Source: an uncultured Bacteroides sp. (GTDB lineage Bacteria > Bacteroidota > Bacteroidia > Bacteroidales > Bacteroidaceae). Taken from it: a stretch of 7,316 nt of DNA. A program made the translations under genes and the position numbers. Of the stretch, positions 1 to 6,513 are shown one piece after another. The stretch's first letter is position 1. Every line of letters begins with the position of its first letter. The notes beneath the pieces are model-generated. The model was not told where the DNA came from, searched no databases, and saw only the letters and a list, made by a program, of their open reading frames with translations. The stretch is from contig USSR01000349.1 in NCBI GenBank assembly GCA_900557355.1, forward strand, positions 1 to 7,316, read 5' to 3'.

Positions 1-336
1 CCGTATGGTAGCCGCACGGTCAGCAGCAGAAACTCCGGTAGTACAGCCTTCCAGTTTATCGATAGTTACTGTAAAAGGTGTGCCCAATACAGAAGTGTTG
101 TCACTTACCTGATGAGGTAAATCCAGCTCTTTACAGCGGGATACAGTAATCGGTGCACAAAGTACTCCTCGCGCATGTTTCAGCATGAAGTTCACCTTTT
201 CAGGGGTTATCTTTTCCGCAGCGATAATCAAGTCACCCTCATTTTCACGGTCTTCATCATCCACTACAATCACAAAATTACCAGCTTTGAAGTCTTCAAT
301 AGCCTCTTCTATTGTATCTAATTTCACTTTTTCCAT
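1..336 (-). CDS. ribB: 3,4-dihydroxy-2-butanone-4-phosphate synthase, N-terminal part (RibB or bifunctional RibBA), cut by window edge
   Basis: Cytosolic riboflavin-pathway enzyme that converts ribulose 5-phosphate to 3,4-dihydroxy-2-butanone 4-phosphate plus formate. The first 112 residues are visible. The acidic metal/substrate-binding motif [10 protein letters not shown] is at residues 26-35, and the family segment [12 protein letters not shown] sits near the window edge. The ATG at 336-334 follows a good AAGGAG at 350-345 with an 8-nt spacer, which is a strong ribosome site for this window and fixes the start. The gene lies 26 nt after the stop of the permease gene, so it is probably in the same transcript. 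In Bacteroidetes this domain is usually fused to GTP cyclohydrolase II (RibBA, about 400 residues). That second domain would lie left of position 1, so bifunctionality is inferred. No FMN riboswitch-like leader fits in the short gap. Confidence 0.95.
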   Translation of the reverse strand, partial: MEKVKLDTIEEAIEDFKAGNFVIVVDDEDRENEGDLIIAAEKITPEKVNFMLKHARGVLCAPITVSRCKELDLPHQVSDNTSVLGTPFTVTIDKLEGCTTGVSAADRAATIR

Positions 337-344
337 TCTGTTTT

Positions 345-350
345 CTCCTT
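345..350 (-). promoter_or_regulatory. Shine-Dalgarno site of ribB
   Basis: On the minus strand AAGGAG is placed 8 nt before the ATG at 336. It is the clearest ribosome-binding site in the window. The other genes have weak or no such motif, which is common in Bacteroides, so it may give this cistron independent strong translation. Confidence 0.7.
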
Positions 351-362
351 TATTTATTTAGG

Positions 363-2261
363 TTATTTCAGATTAGTTTCTATTATCTTTTGAACATCTT
401 CATTGGTTTTTATAATCCGCTCCATATCTTTATTCAACCGGATACGGAATGCCCAGATGCGGAAGTAGAAAAACAATCCTACAGGTACTACCAAGCCGCA
501 AACCATATTCAGCCAATAATTACGGAAAGGGCGCAAATGGGCATGAACAGAAATAATAGGATAATTATTCAGCGCATTCAACAAATGAACAGATTTGGTG
601 TTGGACATTTCGTCCACCAATTTCTCCAGACGATCATTTATGTTTTCTATCTCCTCATCATTGGAATCTGTCATCCATAATTTAAAATAATTAGGAGCAC
701 GCTTCAAAGCTTTTCTCTCAGCGTATGCACGACAATCAGCAGACAATGCCTGCAAATCAGCCGGCAGATGAGTATAATCAGGATCGTGTATAATTACTTC
801 CTTACGGAACAGATGACGTACACTACGGATACCTACAATCTTCTTGAACCAGTTAATATAAGCATCGGCATTCAGTACCACAGAGTCATTATTAGACTTA
901 TAAGTAAGGAACGCGCCCAACGGAGCCAGGATAGCCGTACTTGTCCACATACCCATCCATACAATCCACTGACCGTCACGCGCCATCTTATAGCCCGTAT
1001 TATTAATAATATAATAGATAATAAAGATAAGCACGGACACCACAACCGGCATTCCCAAACCACCCTTACGGATAATTCCACCCAACGGGGCACCGATAAA
1101 AAAGAATATAAGACATGCCACCGAAAGCGTCAACTTCTCGTGCCAGGACGTCATGTGGCGTCGAAGACTGGTATCTGTCTGCGTGATGTTAAAGCTCTTG
1201 AAACTCCAATCGCTTCCCGCACTTTCCGCACGATTCACTGCAGTAGAGATAATCTTCTGTTTCTGTGATAAGGTGGCTACATTGAAAAGACTGTCTACAT
1301 TGTATTCTCCCAAATGCGCCTGCTCTATTTTCAAAGTATCTGCTTTTTTCAGGTCTGCCGTGATCTTATAGGTACCATTCATGGCTTCCTTGAAATAAGC
1401 ACGTCCTACACTGTCATTCTGCACTGTCATAGAATCGATACCCGCTTGCAACATCGCCATATCCTTACTGTTGGACTGACTACTCATGATACCGGCATCC
1501 ACCATATTAAAATCCGAGTTGAACTCAATGATAGCATGTTTCTCCCGGAATGCTTCCCGCCGGTAAGGTACATTCTTCTGATTCATATTCTGAGACTTCA
1601 GGTTCTCAAATTGCTCTCCATTATAAAGATGCAGATATAAGTGCTGCTTATCTGCCGTCATTTCCAGGCGACCGGAATCGGATTTAATAATCTGAGCATT
1701 TTCGAAACCTTTCTCAAAATTATAGATCAATACATCATAAAGCATACCCGTCTTACGGTTCTTGTGCTTCACATATAGGTTATATCCATCTATCTCATCA
1801 TAAAACACTCCCTCCGGTATATCCAATTCCGGGGATTTCTGCTTCATGGAGATTAATAACGTCCACAACTTGGTCTGTGCTTTCGGGCCTATCACATTTT
1901 GGAAATAAAAAGAAACGCCACATATAAAAATGATAAACACAATCAATGGGCGCATAATCTTAAGTAGTGAGATACCTGCCGCTTTCATAGCAAGTAGCTC
2001 AAAACGTTCTCCAAAATTACCAAAAGTGATAAGTGCTGCCAACAAGATAGCCAATGGCAACGACGCCGGCACCAATGTCAGGGCAGAATAAAAGAAAAAT
2101 TGTGCAAGGACACTCATTTCCAATCCTTTTCCCACCATCTCATCAACGTACTTCCATAGGAACTGCATCATGAAGATGAAAAGGCAAATGAAGAAAGTGC
2201 CCATAAAGAGCGTACAGAAGCTCTTTAATATAAATATATCTAACTTTTTTATGCGCAGCAT
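363..2261 (-). CDS. LptF/LptG (YjgP/YjgQ) family permease with C-terminal extension
   Basis: Inner-membrane protein of the family that forms the transmembrane part of the LptB2FG lipopolysaccharide exporter. The chosen start gives 632 residues, against about 360 for E. coli LptF/LptG. Helices are visible at roughly 10-33, 52-80 and 104-123. A large periplasmic region follows at about 125-370, where the beta-jellyroll lies. Three more helices are at about 378-395, 404-422 and 433-455, with the conserved segment GAPLGGIIRKGGLG around 390-403. A hydrophilic, probably cytosolic extension (about 456-580) and a seventh helix (about 584-602) follow. The frame opens further upstream at a GTG (2288), but that GTG overlaps the candidate -7 box, so the ATG at 2261 is preferred. 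The gene lies just before ribB, probably in the same operon. Whether it acts as LptF, LptG or another member is not decidable here. Confidence 0.9.
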   Translation of the reverse strand: MLRIKKLDIFILKSFCTLFMGTFFICLFIFMMQFLWKYVDEMVGKGLEMSVLAQFFFYSALTLVPASLPLAILLAALITFGNFGERFELLAMKAAGISLLKIMRPLIVFIIFICGVSFYFQNVIGPKAQTKLWTLLISMKQKSPELDIPEGVFYDEIDGYNLYVKHKNRKTGMLYDVLIYNFEKGFENAQIIKSDSGRLEMTADKQHLYLHLYNGEQFENLKSQNMNQKNVPYRREAFREKHAIIEFNSDFNMVDAGIMSSQSNSKDMAMLQAGIDSMTVQNDSVGRAYFKEAMNGTYKITADLKKADTLKIEQAHLGEYNVDSLFNVATLSQKQKIISTAVNRAESAGSDWSFKSFNITQTDTSLRRHMTSWHEKLTLSVACLIFFFIGAPLGGIIRKGGLGMPVVVSVLIFIIYYIINNTGYKMARDGQWIVWMGMWTSTAILAPLGAFLTYKSNNDSVVLNADAYINWFKKIVGIRSVRHLFRKEVIIHDPDYTHLPADLQALSADCRAYAERKALKRAPNYFKLWMTDSNDEEIENINDRLEKLVDEMSNTKSVHLLNALNNYPIISVHAHLRPFRNYWLNMVCGLVVPVGLFFYFRIWAFRIRLNKDMERIIKTNEDVQKIIETNLK

Positions 2262-2287
2262 TTTACTCGTTTCATGCAATGAAGACA

Positions 2288-2318
2288 CAAAATTAGCATA
2301 AAAAAGGGAGTGTGGAAA
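2288..2318 (-). promoter_or_regulatory. Bacteroides-type promoter candidate for the permease-ribB operon
   Basis: On the minus strand TAATTTTG (2295-2288) matches the Bacteroides -7 consensus TAnnTTTG exactly. It is preceded after 19 nt by TTTC (2318-2315), three of four matches to the -33 TTTG. Transcription would start near 2283, about 20 nt before the ATG at 2261. The box lies between the START-like gene stop and the permease start. It was read by eye only. Confidence 0.5.
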
Positions 2319-2337
2319 ATTTTTATATCAAAGTTAA

Positions 2338-2724
2338 CTAAAAACCGCACGTTCTCCGTAGAGTCTCTACCTGAGAGTCCCATAATTCGCGTAAATCGTT
2401 CGCTTCATCCGCAGCAGTGAAGTCTGTTACTTCCAACACGAAATCATTAGTCAGTTCGTTGTTTGTCATCTTTAATTCAAAGTATTCCCGTTCATATTCA
2501 TCATCCAACCAACGGAAACGAATAAAAGAGAAAGCCCGCACAGCTATAATCTCTGCATCACGATGTTCTGTCTTTCCCCAGAAGAAAGTGACAACTTTAT
2601 CGTCCGACTGCACCCTGTCTGCAAACCAGCCCTCCAAACCGGTGGGGGTACTTATCGCGGACCAAAGAATGCTTTTAGAAGTTGCATTCAAGAGGTATTC
2701 CCGATGAATTTTCTGTCTTTCCAT
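2338..2724 (-). CDS. START-like domain protein (Bacteroidetes small AHSA1/SRPBCC-type fold)
   Basis: A 128-residue cytosolic protein with no signal peptide or membrane segment. It starts with a basic, hydrophilic MERQKIHREY and has the segment STPTGLEGWFAD at about 25-36, which resembles the helix-loop of the AHSA1/SRPBCC ligand-cradle fold. Alternating strand-like segments follow (VVTFFWG, AFSFIRFRW, FELKMTN, FVLEVTDF), then a closing amphipathic helix (about 103-125). The length suits one complete domain. I recognise it as the START-like family found across Bacteroidetes; ligand and function are unknown. It lies 76 nt upstream of the permease ATG on the same strand, so read-through into that operon is possible although the permease has its own promoter candidate. 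The ATG at 2724 is the first residue of the conserved part; no clear Shine-Dalgarno is seen. Confidence 0.88.
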   Translation of the reverse strand: MERQKIHREYLLNATSKSILWSAISTPTGLEGWFADRVQSDDKVVTFFWGKTEHRDAEIIAVRAFSFIRFRWLDDEYEREYFELKMTNNELTNDFVLEVTDFTAADEANDLRELWDSQVETLRRTCGF

Positions 2725-2751
2725 AGTTCATATTTGCTTTTTATTGCGGTG

Positions 2752-2781
2752 CCAAGATAGAGACTTTTTTCTAATTACAAA
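2752..2781 (-). promoter_or_regulatory. Weak Bacteroides-type promoter candidate for the START-like gene
   Basis: On the minus strand TTTG (2781-2778) is followed after 18 nt by TATCTTGG (2759-2752), a near match to TAnnTTTG with one mismatch in the TTTG part. The spacer is slightly shorter than the usual 19-21. It lies about 27 nt before the ATG at 2724, in the only sizeable gap between the two gene blocks. Confidence 0.35.
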
Positions 2782-2799
2782 AAAGAATACGACTTTTTT
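2764..2799 (-). repeat. Three-arm A/T repeat forming two alternative short hairpins
   Basis: CTTTTTT occurs at 2764-2770 and 2793-2799, and its complement AAAAAAG at 2779-2785 between them. The middle arm can pair with either outer arm (7-bp stems, loops of 8 and 7 nt) but not both. Read on the minus strand, the first hairpin ends in six U's, so it could be a weak terminator for the HTH-gene operon. It also overlaps the -33 candidate of the START-like gene. The stems are almost all A-T, so function is doubtful. Confidence 0.3.
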
Positions 2800-2859
2800 A
2801 TTCGCATCCTACAAACCGCTGTTCTTCATTCTCTATATAAATCATCTATTTCGAATAAG

Positions 2860-3381
2860 TTAGCATTGTTGTATATATCTGTCAAAACTATCTGAACCTG
2901 ATAAAGATAGTTTTGACTTGATGCGCTGTTTTGACTTCAACACAGACCTGGGCGTAATATTAAAGAGGAGGGCAATACTCTTATTAGTCAATCGGGCACG
3001 TATCAGATAGCACAATCTCAGTTCTTGAGCACTCAAGCAGAATGATGCCAAAGTTTCTAACAAACACCCTCCATAAAGCAAATCAATGACAATAAACAAA
3101 CTATGCCACTCTGCCTCATCCCTGACAATTCCATAAGCCGGTTTTTGATGCAGACACAAGAACTGTCCCATTGCAACCATAAGAGAAGAAGAGCATCCAA
3201 CTAATGCTGTAACTTTCTGATAGTCTTCCAGTTGCCTTGTCAATTGTTTATTACGATATAATAAGCAAGCACTCCAATTATCCTTATAAGTATCCATAAT
3301 CTCTCTGGAGGAACTTTTATCGACGTTAATATCACCAAAATATTTGTCTTCGACCCTCATACTCAAAAATTCTTTCGTCAT
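2860..3381 (-). CDS. Short regulator with C-terminal LuxR-like helix-turn-helix, lacking a TPR sensor part
   Basis: Probable DNA-binding protein, at most 173 residues. The C-terminal ~60 residues (LSAQELRLCYLIRARLTNKS onward through RSVLKSKQRIKSKL) have the spacing of a LuxR/sigma-region-4-like HTH. The segment before it (EAEWHSLFIVIDLLYGG) and the basic RNKQLTRQLEDYQK resemble the juxtamembrane and linker part of long Bacteroides TPR-membrane-HTH regulators. The TPR repeats and the membrane helix of those proteins are absent, so it looks like the cytoplasmic end standing alone. The start is uncertain. ATG at 3381 overlaps the upstream gene by 50 nt; ATG at 3360 overlaps it by 29 nt; ATG at 3297 (145 residues) leaves a 34-nt gap. 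None has a convincing ribosome site. It is last in the right-hand operon, so it may regulate that operon. It could also be a decaying remnant, though the HTH is intact. Confidence 0.75.
   Translation of the reverse strand: MTKEFLSMRVEDKYFGDINVDKSSSREIMDTYKDNWSACLLYRNKQLTRQLEDYQKVTALVGCSSSLMVAMGQFLCLHQKPAYGIVRDEAEWHSLFIVIDLLYGGCLLETLASFCLSAQELRLCYLIRARLTNKSIALLFNITPRSVLKSKQRIKSKLSLSGSDSFDRYIQQC
2881..2917 (-). repeat. Perfect 13-bp inverted repeat (hairpin) inside the 3' end of the HTH gene
   Basis: GTCAAAACTATCT (2881-2893) and its exact complement AGATAGTTTTGAC (2905-2917) are separated by an 11-nt loop. The hairpin covers codons for SKLSLSGSDSFD, close to the stop at 2862-2860. A further copy of GTTTTGACTT lies at 2928-2937 next to the one at 2910-2919, explained by the KSK-x3-KSK coding repeat. 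No U-run follows on the minus strand, so it is not a standard terminator. An mRNA structure or protein-binding site is possible. Confidence 0.7.
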
Positions 3382-5293
3382 TGCCTGTTGTATGATTCTT
3401 TAGATATAACAAAGCATTCCGAGGTACAGTATATACTAACGAATCAGCAACAGCTGTTTGTCTGCCAAGAGAATTCCAGTTCCCTTTATCCCAGTAAAAT
3501 AGTTCGTAAATATTATCCTTATAAATAAAACTCACATCATTTCGGGGAGTATATATTGCCTTACTTACCCGATAAGATTTCCCTAAATCTAAACCCGCCC
3601 AGCCGGTATCCGGAAATTTATAATCAAAAGATGTATCCGGATTACCATCAAAGACATTTGTATATTCACGTCTGCCATCGTCTCCGTAACATCCCGGAGT
3701 ACCTATGATTTTCCCCTTCATCGGTAATGTATCCAAACTGTTTTCATAGAAAGAAAGTTCTGCTATATTACAATAACTACCTTTTCCACCACGATAGCGA
3801 ACATACCTATATGCCCTATCCGGATCCAGATAAGCGACAGTATACAGCCGATAGGGAGCCTCTTTTATTAACAATAGCGTATCCACATTCTGAAAGTCCT
3901 TCTGATTGCTGCCTTCTATTACTCCACCAATCATACGAGTATTAAAATAATTCTTAACTGCAAAATAGAACTTCTTATAAACACTAATTATATGGGATTC
4001 TTGCAATGGATTAAGATAATGAATCTCCCCCGTATCATGGTTTAGCGTAAAAGGATTGGACAATGTTTGAAGCCCCTTCTCATTGTATGTTGCCAGAATA
4101 GCCACTATCCCTCCTTCCACATTATCAAAACAAACAGCCTTCCCGTCAAAAAAAGTACAAGCGACAGGAACCCATTCTTGTTTGTTTGCAAAACACAAGT
4201 ATACCAATTCACCAGTACGAGGGCAATCATACAGTTCTTTTTGAGGAATAACTATTTGTCCATTCTGTTGCCCCAGATAAGTAACCGTTACATCATGAAA
4301 AAATGGATATCTGAAAACAGGATAGACAGACGGCACATCTTTCAAGTCTTTTGCCAGCTCCTCATTCAGGCTATAAGTCACGCGATATACTTTTCCTTTG
4401 GTTATATCATATTCCGATGCCTTCTTCCACTTTTCTTGATAAGGAAATTCCGCCATATATGTATTACGCCCCTTATCCAATATAAAATTCCAAAAATGCG
4501 AAGCATTAGTATCGCCACGCTGTATTACCCTATCCATGCCACACGGAATGCCAAGAGCACGCATCACATATATCATTGCATCAGCAAATTCACGACAACT
4601 TCCTGTTTTCCATTTCAATGCTACCAGACCTATATGAGGTCCTTTAGGGAAAAGACTTGTATAACGATACTTCCCCTGTCTTAAAGTATCCATTAAAATC
4701 TGAGCCGCTTTTGTTATATCATTGCTATCAGCTGATTTGCGGAATTTATCGAGCAGAGGATTATATTTATCATACAACTCCTTACGCCATAACGAAAGAG
4801 GCTCATCCCCAACCCTATAGGGCAATATATACTCACAGAAATCCTCAAAATTTACATTTCCTCCCCATGGCTGTTCTTTCCAAACCTTGAATGCCCATTC
4901 TATATGTTCAACTAAGAAAGCGGAGTCTACTACCTCAATATCCTTTTTACGGGTAAGCATATCTATTGAAAACTCTCCATCCGCCTTTTTCAGTGAATCT
5001 ACAATGAATTGAGCCCCTTTTATATTAGTGGAATGAGCCTCAAAATAGCGAAGATATTTTTGTAATTCTTCCCCTTCATAGAAACCATAATAGGGCATGT
5101 TCTTTATAAGAAAACATGCAGCACGGTATTTTTGATTATCACTTTCCCGATAATGGCTTAACACCTTCAATAACTCACCTTTATTGGTACCTGCCATATT
5201 CAATGCGCTTTCTAAACGACTATCTTGTTGTTCGATGCAAGCAGATAGAAAAGTCAGAGCGCACACACATACAAATGTATAAATAGATCTCAT
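3332..5293 (-). CDS. Lipoprotein with transglutaminase-like domain and C-terminal discoidin-like domain
   Basis: A 653-residue exported lipoprotein. The signal peptide ends in lipobox LSAC, with lipidated Cys16 when numbered from the ATG at 5293. The frame also opens at GTG 5302, overlapping the previous stop by one base, but the ATG gives the normal signal peptide and is preferred. After a helical region (about 20-205), a transglutaminase/papain-fold core shows the nucleophile motif GSCREFAD (Cys233) and the histidine motif SHFWNF (His266). The usual aspartate about 16 residues later appears to be Glu282 in YMAEF. A beta-rich middle (about 310-430) follows, and from about 490 a discoidin (F5/8 C)-like domain with FDGNPDTSFD, GWAGLDLGK, YTPRNDVSFI and the ending ERIFEYEGRRQIFW. 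That ending is typical of Bacteroides surface proteins, so the C-terminus is intact. Substrate is unknown; peptide cleavage, crosslinking or glycan binding are all possible. Confidence 0.85.
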   Translation of the reverse strand: MRSIYTFVCVCALTFLSACIEQQDSRLESALNMAGTNKGELLKVLSHYRESDNQKYRAACFLIKNMPYYGFYEGEELQKYLRYFEAHSTNIKGAQFIVDSLKKADGEFSIDMLTRKKDIEVVDSAFLVEHIEWAFKVWKEQPWGGNVNFEDFCEYILPYRVGDEPLSLWRKELYDKYNPLLDKFRKSADSNDITKAAQILMDTLRQGKYRYTSLFPKGPHIGLVALKWKTGSCREFADAMIYVMRALGIPCGMDRVIQRGDTNASHFWNFILDKGRNTYMAEFPYQEKWKKASEYDITKGKVYRVTYSLNEELAKDLKDVPSVYPVFRYPFFHDVTVTYLGQQNGQIVIPQKELYDCPRTGELVYLCFANKQEWVPVACTFFDGKAVCFDNVEGGIVAILATYNEKGLQTLSNPFTLNHDTGEIHYLNPLQESHIISVYKKFYFAVKNYFNTRMIGGVIEGSNQKDFQNVDTLLLIKEAPYRLYTVAYLDPDRAYRYVRYRGGKGSYCNIAELSFYENSLDTLPMKGKIIGTPGCYGDDGRREYTNVFDGNPDTSFDYKFPDTGWAGLDLGKSYRVSKAIYTPRNDVSFIYKDNIYELFYWDKGNWNSLGRQTAVADSLVYTVPRNALLYLKNHTTGNDERIFEYEGRRQIFW

Positions 5294-5301
5294 ATTAAAC
5301 A

Positions 5302-6453
5302 CTATATTTTAACTTTCTGCAATTCTATTTTCTGAAAACGCAAAACATTTTCATCAAAATCAAGACGCTTAAAGTGAGTAACACTTAAATAGAGCCCATC
5401 TTTAGTAATAAAAAATAAATTAGCATTATAAGTATAATCTGGAAAAAGAGTTTCTCCCAAAACATTCATTTCTTTATCCAATATAATAATAGAAAAGCGT
5501 TTACGACCATTATGATAAATCTCCATATAACTTCTTTCTTCATCCAGTTCAGTGGCAGGATAGGCAAAACGATAATAGACATTTCTGTATTTATCATAAA
5601 TCAAGTTGCCATAAGTTGGTAACTCGCACTTCCGCTTCAATATCATCTCTACATCTGCATCATGGGATAAGACCTCGACCTTTGGAGCATCTATATACCT
5701 ACTTTTTGCACAATATGACATAGTTACAGCAAAATCACGAGATAACTTGCATACAGAATCACTTAATTCCGAAGAATAAACAAAATCACTGCCATCATAA
5801 CAAACGCTAACTTTCCCAGCTCCACCTGTCGCCCTAGGTAAATCTTTCTCATCAAGAATAAGCCGATGTTTCAATGGAGTTACCACTTTTTTATTTGTCT
5901 TCCTATCAATCATTACTCCATAGGGACTATTTCCATGAGATAACTGTAGGTTCATGTCTTGAGCGAGATATATGCTATCACCAAAAACATATATTGGAGA
6001 ATAAGTGATCGAATGTGCTAAGGCAGGAACCAAAGAAGAACCGTCATCTGCAACATTATACCTCACTTTTGAATGGATGATCCCTGTTGTATCAGTGACA
6101 AAAATAGTCGGAGTCATAGGACTTGCGATATAAATATGATTAAAATCTATAACACTATAACCATATATATTGCCAACTCCATTGTTCCCTTCGGTATCAA
6201 AAACCGTTTTATTTACCAAACTTCCAGTTTTTAAATCATAAAATAATATTTCTTTTCCCACATTGGGGAATGTCAAAAACTCATTTTCACCTTCACTAAA
6301 TGTCCACAAACAGAATTTGGGCAAACGAGTATTCTCATCAATCGAAAAAGATAAATAATCATCAACTGCCACAAGTGAGTAGCTATTATTCTGCTTATCT
6401 TTCTGACATGAAGAGACAAACAATACAAGTATTAAATAATATATTTTATTCAT
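5302..6453 (-). CDS. DUF4221-like lipoprotein
   Basis: A 383-residue lipoprotein from the ATG at 6453. It has a basic MNK, a hydrophobic stretch and lipobox VSSC, with lipidated Cys16. The frame also opens at 6486, adding 11 residues (MNVPFFFTLIC) before the signal; this would spoil the charged N-terminus, so the shorter form is chosen. Residues after the Cys (QKDKQ) loosely resemble a Bacteroidetes lipoprotein surface-export signal, which is tentative. The rest is beta-rich with repeated short strand-turn units (ENEFLTFPN, KEILFYDLKTG, NHIYIASP, PTIFVTDTTG, DSIYLAQD), as in propeller-like DUF4221 proteins. No catalytic motif is recognised. It lies 60 nt downstream of the ligase-like gene and 8 nt upstream of the transglutaminase lipoprotein, so the two lipoproteins are almost certainly co-expressed. 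Its base composition is AT-rich. The DUF4221 assignment comes from remembered family features. Confidence 0.8.
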   Translation of the reverse strand: MNKIYYLILVLFVSSCQKDKQNNSYSLVAVDDYLSFSIDENTRLPKFCLWTFSEGENEFLTFPNVGKEILFYDLKTGSLVNKTVFDTEGNNGVGNIYGYSVIDFNHIYIASPMTPTIFVTDTTGIIHSKVRYNVADDGSSLVPALAHSITYSPIYVFGDSIYLAQDMNLQLSHGNSPYGVMIDRKTNKKVVTPLKHRLILDEKDLPRATGGAGKVSVCYDGSDFVYSSELSDSVCKLSRDFAVTMSYCAKSRYIDAPKVEVLSHDADVEMILKRKCELPTYGNLIYDKYRNVYYRFAYPATELDEERSYMEIYHNGRKRFSIIILDKEMNVLGETLFPDYTYNANLFFITKDGLYLSVTHFKRLDFDENVLRFQKIELQKVKI

Positions 6454-6513
6454 ACATATTAATGTAAAAAAGAAAGGCACATTCATATTAGACCGTATCT
6501 TCCTTACCGTTAT

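Noticed and set aside
271..280. Promoter-like CAAAATTA (minus-strand TAATTTTG) within ribB
   Set aside because: It is inside conserved coding sequence, with no gene start just downstream on that strand in the window; the short consensus occurs by chance.
337..362. Possible FMN riboswitch upstream of ribB
   Set aside because: The gap to the previous gene is only 26 nt, far too short for an RFN element, and no conserved RFN sequence is seen.
768..1268. 166-codon open frame on the plus strand
   Set aside because: It is antisense to the LptF/LptG-type permease; its composition is low-complexity and it has no domain or ribosome site.
4067..4684. 205-codon open frame on the plus strand
   Set aside because: It lies wholly antisense to the transglutaminase lipoprotein, which has signal peptide, catalytic motifs and a conserved C-terminus; the plus-strand product shows no recognisable domain.
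6111..6125. Promoter-like TATTTTTG on the minus strand inside the DUF4221-like gene
   Set aside because: It is internal to an AT-rich coding region, with no start codon of a separate gene downstream; chance match.
6491..6509. Direct repeat ACCGT ... ACCGT between the ligase-TPR and DUF4221-like genes
   Set aside because: Only five bases per copy and not inverted; too short to support an operator.
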